Below the pieces are notes generated by a model. That model had not been told where the DNA came from. It did no database searches and saw only the letters and a list, made by a program, of their open reading frames with translations. Position numbers and translations under genes: made by a program. This document shows, one piece after another, positions 56,355-61,713 of a stretch of 61,713 bases of DNA (its first letter is position 1; each line of letters starts with the position of its first letter). Source of the stretch: Clostridia bacterium (GTDB lineage Bacteria > Bacillota > Clostridia > Oscillospirales > CAG-272); assembly GCA_017531925.1 (NCBI GenBank), contig JAFXKD010000008.1, forward strand, positions 1-61,713, read 5' to 3'.

Positions 56355-57491
56355 TCACTTTCTTAAAAGCGCGCCGGAGATAACCATTCTCTGTACCTCG
56401 CTCGTGCCCTCGTAGATTTCAGTGATCTTAGCGTCACGCATCATTCTCTCAACGGGATATTCACGGGTGTAACCGTAACCGCCGTGGAGCTGGACCGCCT
56501 TAGTGGTAACATCCATAGCAGTTTCAGCCGCAAAGAGCTTTGCCTGAGCCGCATTCACAGAGAGTGTGGGAAGCTTGTTCTGCTTTGCGTTAACAGCCGC
56601 ATAAACGAGTCCCTTGGCAGCCGCTACCTTGGTAGCCATATCCGCAAGCTAGAACTGTGTGTTCTGGAACTGCGAAATGCTTCTGCCGAACTGCTTTCTT
56701 GACTTAACGTAAGCGATCGCCGTATCAAGTGCGCCCTCAGCGATACCGAGAGCCTGAGCCGCGATACCGATACGTCCGCCGTCAAGAGTCTTCATAGCGA
56801 TCTTAAAGCCGTCGCCGCGCTTACCGAGGAGATTTTCCTTGGGAACCTTAACGTTCTCAAAAATAAGCTCGCAGGTAGCGGAGCCGCGGATACCCATCTT
56901 CTTTTCCTTCTTACCTACGGAGAAGCCCTCGAATGCCTTTTCAACGATGAAAGCGCTCATCTCGGGGCCCTTGGGTGTCTTACCTGTAATTGCGATGATT
57001 ATGTAAGTGGAAGCATAGCCTGCGTTAGTGATAAAGATCTTGCTTCCGTTGAGAAGGTAGTGATCCTCCATCTCAACAGCCACGGTCTGCTGATTAGCCG
57101 CATCCGTGCCTGCATTGGGCTCGGTAAGACCGAATGCACCAAGCTTTCTGCCGCTTGCAAGATCGGGGAGATACTTTCTTCTCTGCTCCTCGTTGCCGTA
57201 TTCAAGAATGGGGGCAACGCAAAGAGAGGTGTGAGCTGAAAGGATAACGCCCGTAGTAGCACAATGCTTTGAAAGCTCCTCTACTGCGGAGATATACATA
57301 TTGTAGTCGCCGCCTGCGCCCTCGTATTCCTTGGGTACGATTATACCAAGCATACCCATTTTTGCCATCTTTTCAACAGTTTCTGCGGGAAAACGCTCCT
57401 GCTCGTCAACCTCTGCAGCAAGAGGCTTAACTTCAGTTTCAGCGAAATCCTTGATCATCTGTTCAAAGAGAACCGATTTGTAATTTGCCAT
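56355..57491 (-). pseudogene. Acyl-CoA (butyryl-CoA) dehydrogenase interrupted by an in-frame TAG
   Basis: Two frames in the same register give one acyl-CoA dehydrogenase of ~378 residues, the normal length. Residues 1-280 (to QFQNTQF) end at TAG (56649-56651); reading on in frame gives LADMATKVAAAKGLVY, the normal continuation of the family. The downstream part carries LHGGYGYTREYPVERMMRD and the catalytic Glu in IYEGTSEVQ. The natural codon was probably CAG or AAG, one base from TAG. The first ATG after the stop (56639) has no ribosome site. TAG serves as ordinary stop in three other genes here, so recoding is unlikely. Either a true nonsense mutation or a base-call error; if real, butyryl-CoA formation needs another enzyme copy. 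Confidence 0.88.
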
Positions 57492-57573
57492 TTGATTTTC
57501 CTCCTCGACGGGTTCAAATTCAGGTGCCCGTCCATTATGTTAGAATTGTTTTAAACAGTTTTGTTGGTAAGTG

Positions 57574-57975
57574 TTAGAACTTAACAGTTGCCATACCGGA
57601 AATAACTACCTTGCCGTCCTGATTGTAGCAGGTCGTATTGAGCTTAACGATATGCTTATCCTCGCGGATCTCAGCGATCTCGCACTCAGCGGTGATAGTA
57701 TCACCAAGGAATACGGGAGCGGTAAATCTCAATTCCTGACCGAGATAGATGGTTCCGGGGCCGGGGAGCTTATTTGCAAGCACTGCGGAAATAAGACCGG
57801 ATGTGAGAATGCCATGTACTATTCTTCTTCCGAAGATGGTGGTCTTTGCATATTCCTCATCAAGATGAATGGGGTTTGTGTCAAGGCTTACCTCTGCAAA
57901 TGCTCTGAGGTCTGCATCGGTAAATGTCTTTTGAACAGAAGCCTTCTGGCCTACGTAAAGTTCGTTGAATGTCAT
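57574..57975 (-). CDS. (R)-specific enoyl-CoA hydratase, MaoC/PhaJ type
   Basis: A 133-residue hot-dog-fold protein with the hydratase motif SLDTNPIHLDEEYA (Asp and His catalytic) and IVHGILTSG. PhaJ-type enzymes interconvert crotonyl-CoA and (R)-3-hydroxybutyryl-CoA. This is the first gene of the leftward operon, 23 bases from the operator and with AGGAGG ahead of its ATG. An 82-base gap with a hairpin (GACGGG/CCCGTC, 57507-57532) leads to the dehydrogenase. It replaces the usual crotonase (Crt). Confidence 0.88.
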   Translation of the reverse strand: MTFNELYVGQKASVQKTFTDADLRAFAEVSLDTNPIHLDEEYAKTTIFGRRIVHGILTSGLISAVLANKLPGPGTIYLGQELRFTAPVFLGDTITAECEIAEIREDKHIVKLNTTCYNQDGKVVISGMATVKF

Positions 57976-57997
57976 AATTTTGTCCTCCTGATTTTAA

Positions 57998-58020
57998 AAA
58001 TATGAATGTTATTCATATTT
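57998..58020. promoter_or_regulatory. Perfect palindromic operator, predicted TetR site
   Basis: Arms AAATATGAAT (57998-58007) and ATTCATATTT (58011-58020) are exact complements around GTT. The site begins 11 bases downstream of the leftward -10 box, so bound protein would block the hydratase operon. The TGAAT...ATTCA core resembles acyl-CoA-responsive TetR (FadR-like) sites in spirit, though spacing differs. The divergent TetR gene is the obvious partner. Confidence 0.7.
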
Positions 58021-58030
58021 GCTTTATTAT

Positions 58031-58059
58031 ATTATATATAATTTTTACCATTTTGTCAA
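58031..58059 (-). promoter_or_regulatory. Promoter of the leftward CoA/Liv operon
   Basis: Minus-strand TTGACA (58054-58059), exact 17-base spacer, TATAAT (58031-58036): a consensus sigma-A promoter. The transcript would start near 58024, next to the palindrome and about 50 bases before the hydratase ATG. Confidence 0.85.
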
Positions 58060-58131
58060 TAACATCTTTAATATTTCTATGTTCATAAAGATTTTTGGTG
58101 AAAAATATACAAAAAAATATATAAATAACTA

Positions 58132-58160
58132 TTGCAAATCACAATAAAAAATGTTATAAT
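58132..58160 (+). promoter_or_regulatory. Promoter of the TetR gene
   Basis: TTGCAA (58132-58137), 17-base spacer, TATAAT (58155-58160). The start would lie about 25 bases before the ATG at 58192. The two divergent promoters are 72 bases apart, and a weak TATG/CATA palindrome (58079-58088) lies between. Confidence 0.8.
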
Positions 58161-58191
58161 CATCTCAAGAACAACAAAAAGGGAGCGAAAA

Positions 58192-58809
58192 ATGGACAAT
58201 TATACCGCAAAAGGCATCAAATTACCCAAAACAAAGCTCGGTTTGGTTAAAATGAACAAATTGCTCGATGCAGCTGAGGAATTATTTACAAGCAAAGGAT
58301 TTCACTCCACGTCGATTTCCGACATCTGTAAGAGGGCGGATACCGCGGTGGGCACGTTCTATATATATTTTGATACTAAGACCGATGTTTACCGCTATCT
58401 TATGTGGAAATATGAGCGCATGATAAAGGAGCTTCTTGCCGAAAGCATAAAGAACTGCAAAACACGCTACGAAATGGAGCGCGAGGGCATAAAGTGCTTT
58501 ATCAGATTTGCCCTTCAAACCCCAACGGTATATAACGTTATATGGGGCTCTCTTTCCATAGACCAGAACTTGTTTTTCGACTACTATAACTCCTTTTCCG
58601 AGAGCTATACCAAGGCTCTAAAAAGGAGCGAGGACGAGCTTTGTATAACGGACGCAAAAACGGTCGCGTATATGCTTATGGGAATATCAAATTTCGTAGG
58701 ATTGCGCGCAATTTTTGAGCAGATGGATGACGGGGAGATAGACAGAATAGTTGATGAGACGATTATGCCGGCGCTGTCAAACGGAATTTTTGAAAATTGT
58801 GAAAAATGA
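58192..58809 (+). CDS. TetR/AcrR-family regulator
   Basis: 205 residues from the ATG at 58192, with GGGAG (58181-58185) ahead. N-terminal helix-turn-helix SISDICKRADTAVGTFYIYF. The ligand-binding half is helical and shows no direct motif, though its size is that of fatty-acid or acyl-CoA responding TetR members. It is divergent from the hydratase operon and the only regulator beside it, so it likely represses that operon and perhaps responds to an acyl-CoA or the transported acid. Confidence 0.88.
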   Translation: MDNYTAKGIKLPKTKLGLVKMNKLLDAAEELFTSKGFHSTSISDICKRADTAVGTFYIYFDTKTDVYRYLMWKYERMIKELLAESIKNCKTRYEMEREGIKCFIRFALQTPTVYNVIWGSLSIDQNLFFDYYNSFSESYTKALKRSEDELCITDAKTVAYMLMGISNFVGLRAIFEQMDDGEIDRIVDETIMPALSNGIFENCEK

Positions 58810-58814
58810 ACAAA

Positions 58815-58851
58815 AATCGGAGGGAATTTTCTTTCCTCCGATTATTTTTTT
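58815..58851 (+). terminator. Terminator of the TetR gene
   Basis: AATCGGAGG (58815-58823) pairs with CCTCCGATT (58835-58843), with inner A-T and G-T pairs, then ATTTTTTT. It follows the stop by 6 bases. Confidence 0.88.
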
Positions 58852-58890
58852 GTTTTATGTGTAAATTTGACAAATCAAGAAAATATTTGG

Positions 58891-58919
58891 TTGACTTTTT
58901 GTGTAATTTATAGTATAAT
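58891..58919 (+). promoter_or_regulatory. Promoter of the riboswitch-nucleoside kinase unit
   Basis: TTGACT (58891-58896), 17-base spacer, TATAAT (58914-58919). The transcript would start at about 58926, exactly where the purine aptamer begins. Confidence 0.85.
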
Positions 58920-58925
58920 AGTAAA

Positions 58926-58983
58926 GGTATAAGTTTATGATATGGATAAACGTTTCTACGACCGCCGAGAATGGTTGACTACC
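58926..58983 (+). ncRNA. Purine riboswitch aptamer, guanine type
   Basis: Conserved purine aptamer parts are all present: P1 GGTA (58926-58929) with TACC (58980-58983), P2 GTTTAT with ATAAAC around loop GATATGG (58933-58951), J2/3 GTTTCTAC (58952-58959), P3 GACC with GGTT around loop GCCGAGAAT (58960-58976) and J3/1 GACT with C at 58979. The C marks guanine specificity, while adenine aptamers have U there. The L2 GG and L3 CC for the loop-loop contact are kept. It lies upstream of the nucleoside kinase at 59125. Confidence 0.88.
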
Positions 58984-59019
58984 GCGGACATTTTATATCG
59001 CGTGCAGTCGCCTTTTTTT
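58973..59019 (+). terminator. Riboswitch expression platform (terminator)
   Basis: GGT, GACT and CGCG (58973-58986) pair with CGCG, AGTC and GCC (58999-59012), about 11 bp in three blocks, then T7 (59013-59019). The 5' arm contains the 3' strands of P3 and P1, so aptamer and terminator cannot form together. That would let ligand binding permit transcription, an ON switch, unlike most guanine riboswitches. The pairing is interrupted, so this is a model. Confidence 0.6.
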
Positions 59020-59041
59020 ATCCTTTTTGACACGATTTTGT

Positions 59042-59080
59042 GTTAACAAACTGTTAACAAGCATAAGATGATTTGTTAAC
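59042..59080. other. Clustered GTTAAC palindromes in the leader
   Basis: GTTAACA (59042-59048), AAC, TGTTAAC (59052-59058) make a perfect inverted repeat, and a third GTTAAC lies at 59075-59080. They fall between the riboswitch terminator and the kinase start. They may be a protein site or an RNA structure; nothing in the window names a binder. Confidence 0.35.
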
Positions 59081-59124
59081 CTGACAGCAAACCTTAAAAA
59101 TTCATCCCGAAAGGAGATCAAAAT

Positions 59125-60825
59125 ATGAAATTATACATTGACGGACACGAATTCGAAGCAAGAGCGGACCAGTCGCTCTTTGACATTATAAAGGAGCTTG
59201 GGCTCTATTCGGGCAAGCTCTCCTCCGACCCACTTGTGGCAAAGCTTGCAGGACGCGTCTTCACACTCAATTACGTTCCCCTGCGCTCAAAGGACGTATC
59301 CCCCGACCGCGAGACTATCAGAAAAGCGGTGGAAGCATCGGGAGGCAACGTCCGCCTTTTCAGATACGACCATCCCACAGGTCGAGAGGCATACGTCAGA
59401 ACTGCTCAGTTCATCATCTTTCTGGCTCTTGGAAGGCTCTATCCCGGTGCCATCGGTAAAATGAGCTGCACACTTGGTAATTCAATATATTTCAGCGTGA
59501 ATGGTGCGCCCGAGTTTTCAGCCGACGACCTCGCAAGCGAGGTACACAAAATAGTTAAGGAGGATATCCCCCTTCTGCGCCGTCGAATACCCATAGACGA
59601 GGCAATAAAACGATATTCCCTTGCAGGTCAGACGGACAAGGTGCGACTTCTCCGTTATCGCGGCAAGGATTATTTTACGATCTACGAGCACGATGGATAT
59701 GCGGACTATTTCTACGGCGAGATGCTTCCCTCCACCTCCTTCCTTCGCTCCTGGAGCATAGTTGAGGCAAAGGGCGGATTTATATTCGTTCTTCCCGACC
59801 CCAAGGATCCCGATAGAGTTTCCGTATATAAGCATATGCCCTCTTTGTTCAGCGTTTATTCGGAGGGTGAAAAATGGAGCGAGCTTATGGGCTGCGAAAC
59901 CCTCGCAGAGCTTAACGAGCTTACCGAAAGCGGCAAGATACGCGAGCTTATAAGAGTGAACGAGGCGCTTCACGAAAAGAGATTTTCGCAGATCGCGGAT
60001 ATGATCTGTGAGAGGGGTGCAAAGGCAGTAATGCTTGCAGGTCCCAGCTCGTCGGGTAAGACAACGAGCGCAAACAGACTTGCCACTCAGCTCCGCGTTC
60101 ACGGTAAATCCCCCATCCTTATGAGCCTTGACGATTACTACATCGACAGAGATAAGATAGCTCCCGGTCCCGACGGAAAGATCGACCTTGAGCATATAAA
60201 TACCATTGATACCGCGCTTTTCGGAAGGCATCTTCGCGAGCTTTTTGAGGGCAAGGAGGTAGAGATCCCCACATTCAGCTTCAAGCTTGGCAAGAGAGTG
60301 TGGACGGGACACAAAATGCAGCTCAAGGAAAATTCCGTTATCATCGTTGAGGGAATACACGGCTTAAATCCCGTATTAGTGCCCGAGGACCTTGATCCGA
60401 AACTCGTTTTCAGAGTTTACGTAAGTCCCCTTCTCCCGCTCAACTTCGACTATCATAACAGAATACCCACCTCGACCTTAAGGCTCCTCCGCCGCACAGT
60501 GCGCGATTTTGAAAGCCGCGGCGCGAGCGTTCAGAGAACGCTTGATATGTGGGATTCCGTAAGACGCGGCGAGGAGAGATGGATATTCCCCTATCAGGAA
60601 AATGCTGACGTCATCTTCAACAGCTCCACTCTCTATGAGCTGGCGGTGATCAAAAAATATATCTATCCCCTTCTCACGAAGGTCGATCCGAGCGAGGAAT
60701 GCTACGAGCAGGTGCGCGCGATGGTAGGACTTCTCAATTACGTTCGCGATGCGGACGTTGAGGACGAGATCCCCCCCACGAGCATCGTTCGTGAATTCAT
60801 CGGCGGAAACAGTTTTTACAGATAA
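59125..60825 (+). CDS. Nucleoside kinase with N-terminal TGS and ThrRS-like domain
   Basis: 566 residues. The N-terminal ~60 form a TGS domain (MKLYIDGHEFEARADQS), the middle (about 60-250) resembles the second additional domain of threonyl-tRNA synthetase, and the C-terminal kinase has the P-loop AGPSSSGKTTSA (about 310-321), SLDDYY and RxxRR-type HNRIPTSTLRLLRRTVRD blocks of the uridine kinase/phosphoribulokinase group. It would phosphorylate a nucleoside, uridine/cytidine by family, although the guanine riboswitch upstream points to purine control. AAGGAG precedes the ATG. Confidence 0.88.
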   Translation: MKLYIDGHEFEARADQSLFDIIKELGLYSGKLSSDPLVAKLAGRVFTLNYVPLRSKDVSPDRETIRKAVEASGGNVRLFRYDHPTGREAYVRTAQFIIFLALGRLYPGAIGKMSCTLGNSIYFSVNGAPEFSADDLASEVHKIVKEDIPLLRRRIPIDEAIKRYSLAGQTDKVRLLRYRGKDYFTIYEHDGYADYFYGEMLPSTSFLRSWSIVEAKGGFIFVLPDPKDPDRVSVYKHMPSLFSVYSEGEKWSELMGCETLAELNELTESGKIRELIRVNEALHEKRFSQIADMICERGAKAVMLAGPSSSGKTTSANRLATQLRVHGKSPILMSLDDYYIDRDKIAPGPDGKIDLEHINTIDTALFGRHLRELFEGKEVEIPTFSFKLGKRVWTGHKMQLKENSVIIVEGIHGLNPVLVPEDLDPKLVFRVYVSPLLPLNFDYHNRIPTSTLRLLRRTVRDFESRGASVQRTLDMWDSVRRGEERWIFPYQENADVIFNSSTLYELAVIKKYIYPLLTKVDPSEECYEQVRAMVGLLNYVRDADVEDEIPPTSIVREFIGGNSFYR

Positions 60826-60831
60826 ATCCAA

Positions 60832-60860
60832 AAAACTCCCACGCTCTGTGTGGGAGTTTT
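60832..60860. terminator. Bidirectional terminator
   Basis: An 11-bp stem AAAACTCCCAC (60832-60842) with GTGGGAGTTTT (60850-60860). T runs flank both directions. It lies between the convergent kinase and NUDIX genes. Confidence 0.88.
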
Positions 60861-60861
60861 A

Positions 60862-61398
60862 TTATTTGTCTAATAAGTTAAGCAGCTCGCCCGCTCTCAT
60901 CAAAACGGGCAATTCCCTGTTTGCTATGAGCCGTCCGAGCGGAGTCGTCGCGCATCTTTCATATTCCGCGACCGCATCGTCAAAGCTCAACTTAAGTGTG
61001 GAAAGATGAAAGCTCTCTATCTCATCCTTGGTCATATGCTTTTCGCCAAAGGCTGATATTTTGCAAAGATAATAGTTGTTTATATTGTGCCTGTGGATAA
61101 GATTATAGTAGTCGCTGACCACTCCCACCTTGCAAAGCACCTCCGCCACCGCTCCAAGCTCCTCTTCAAGCTCTCGCAGAATAGCAACGTCAGAGTCCTC
61201 GCCTGCTTCCACTCCGCCACCCGCGGTCTCGATGCAGGTCGCCTTGCCGAAATCGTCGTCACGCTTAACTCTTACAAAATAAAAATAGCCCTCATCGTCA
61301 AAGGCTATCGCACGGGCGATCTGCCTGTCATGATCTATATATTCAAGAGGCCATTCATTGTCAGAAAGATTTAATATCAGCTGATTATTGTTTTTCAT
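60862..61398 (-). CDS. NUDIX hydrolase
   Basis: 178 residues from the ATG at 61398, which has GGAGAAA directly ahead; the longer open frame upstream is repeat DNA and not coding. The NUDIX box GGGVEAGEDSDVAILRELEEELGA is complete (GX5EX7REUXEEXGU), read here in two segments. Such enzymes hydrolyse nucleoside diphosphate-linked compounds. The C-terminal ~70 residues carry no recognised motif. The substrate is not predictable. Confidence 0.9.
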   Translation of the reverse strand: MKNNNQLILNLSDNEWPLEYIDHDRQIARAIAFDDEGYFYFVRVKRDDDFGKATCIETAGGGVEAGEDSDVAILRELEEELGAVAEVLCKVGVVSDYYNLIHRHNINNYYLCKISAFGEKHMTKDEIESFHLSTLKLSFDDAVAEYERCATTPLGRLIANRELPVLMRAGELLNLLDK

Positions 61399-61415
61399 AT
61401 TTTCTCCTATAATTA

Positions 61416-61482
61416 ACTCGTTAGCAGAGCGTTCGAATGATGGATTAAATTCCTCATCCCGTAGCAACGAGTCGATTGACTC
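61416..61482 (-). other. Competing inverted repeats upstream of the NUDIX gene
   Basis: ACTCGTT (61416-61422) is the complement of AACGAGT (61466-61472), and GAGTC (61469-61473) pairs with GACTC (61478-61482). The two pairings share bases, so only one can form. The stretch is next to the intergenic repeat copy and may be part of it. No T run follows on the leftward strand. Confidence 0.4.
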
Positions 61483-61494
61483 GGTCTTTTTTGT

Positions 61495-61587
61495 TGTGAG
61501 TAATCTGAAATTTTGATACAATTTATTTTGGGGGTGCATTTCGGTGAAACGGTTTACACCCATTTTTAGCTAGATAAATTGGAATTT
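61495..61587 (-). repeat. Intergenic repeat, right copy
   Basis: This matches positions 39-150 in the opposite orientation, with a shorter middle. It starts 3 bases from the stop of the GNAT gene. Its translation would give a false N-terminal extension to the NUDIX protein, so frames through it should be ignored. The repeat has the same GGGTG and CACCC core as the left copy. Confidence 0.6.
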
Positions 61588-61589
61588 AT

Positions 61590-61713
61590 TTAATTCTGTT
61601 TTTTCATTTCCATATACGGTAGAACATCGTATCCACACTTCTTGTAAACATTCACAGCTCTCTCATTCTCAACCTCAACCTCTAAACGAAATAACGAATT
61701 AGGATATTTATGT
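61590..61713 (-). CDS. GNAT-family N-acetyltransferase, C-terminal end only
   Basis: Leftward frame with stop TAA at 61590-61592 and 40 codons to the window edge. The translation has LEVEVENERAVNVYKKCGYD and ends YMEMKKQN, the typical last helix and strand of GNAT enzymes (V..N..A...Y.K.GY followed by a YMxK strand). The 5' end lies outside the window. The acceptor substrate is unknown. Confidence 0.8.
   Translation of the reverse strand, partial: HKYPNSLFRLEVEVENERAVNVYKKCGYDVLPYMEMKKQN

Noticed and set aside
56355-57491. Genetic-code recoding of TAG to an amino acid
   Set aside because: TAG ends at least three intact genes in the window at expected family lengths, so it functions as a stop codon here.
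59518-60360. Minus-strand 280-residue frame opposite the nucleoside kinase
   Set aside because: It is antisense to the TGS and P-loop region of a clear kinase gene and has no signal, start site or known motif.
61399-61563. N-terminal extension of the NUDIX protein to 233 residues
   Set aside because: The extension reads through the intergenic repeat, whereas ATG 61398 has a strong ribosome site immediately ahead.

Overview
The window reads as chromosomal DNA of a low-to-medium GC, Gram-positive, probably gut-dwelling and uncultured member of the Clostridia. The evidence is strong AGGAGG-type ribosome sites, many secreted lipoproteins with lipoboxes such as LVAC, LTAC and LVGC, a DUF3794-LysM gene of the kind found in endospore formers, an Etf/acyl-CoA dehydrogenase butyrate-type operon, and a TGS-type nucleoside kinase behind a purine riboswitch. 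No rRNA, tRNA, CRISPR array, phage or transposase gene is visible.

Positions 1-410 hold no gene, only a repeat and three terminator-like hairpins. Positions 411-25771 form one long leftward glycan-use cluster. Its order of transcription is: a Big_2/ConA-like lipoprotein, an RDD membrane protein, a sugar ABC importer (binding protein, two permeases, an oversized MsmK-type ATPase), GH43, an SGNH/SASA esterase, GH3, a second SASA esterase, a giant LamG/metallophosphoesterase/GLUG lipoprotein, GH2, a second GH43 and a PHP phosphoesterase. A divergent AraC regulator (26178) probably controls it. Positions 27212-38263 hold a DUF4886 lipoprotein, two very large lipoproteins (a GH95 enzyme and a Cys-rich binding protein sharing a duplicated module) and a second AraC regulator facing them from a symmetric overlapping promoter pair. 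A GH13 oligo-1,6-glucosidase, the DUF3794-LysM gene and a polytopic Cys-rich membrane protein follow (38381-42484).

Positions 42627-58059 form a second long leftward transcription unit: MaoC/PhaJ-like (R)-enoyl-CoA hydratase, acyl-CoA dehydrogenase (broken by an in-frame TAG), EtfB, EtfA, thiolase, FabG/PhbB-like reductase, a KAS III-like enzyme, a complete Liv-type ABC importer (H, M, G, F, K), a 4-hydroxybutyrate/butyryl-type CoA-transferase and two alpha/beta hydrolases, ending in a strong terminator. Together they suggest import of a short carboxylate, CoA activation and acetoacetyl-CoA to butyryl-CoA conversion through (R)-3-hydroxybutyryl-CoA rather than the usual Hbd/Crt route. A divergent TetR gene and a perfect 10-bp-arm palindrome directly downstream of the operon -10 box give a likely control circuit.

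The right end holds a guanine-type purine riboswitch in front of a nucleoside kinase, a NUDIX hydrolase and the 3' end of a GNAT acetyltransferase. Two diverged copies of an intergenic repeat lie near the two ends of the window in opposite orientation.

Intergenic stretches above 300 bases are 1-410 (repeat and terminators), 25772-26177 (divergent promoters), 36989-37333 (overlapping promoter pair, hairpins) and 58810-59124 (terminator, promoter, riboswitch, GTTAAC palindromes).
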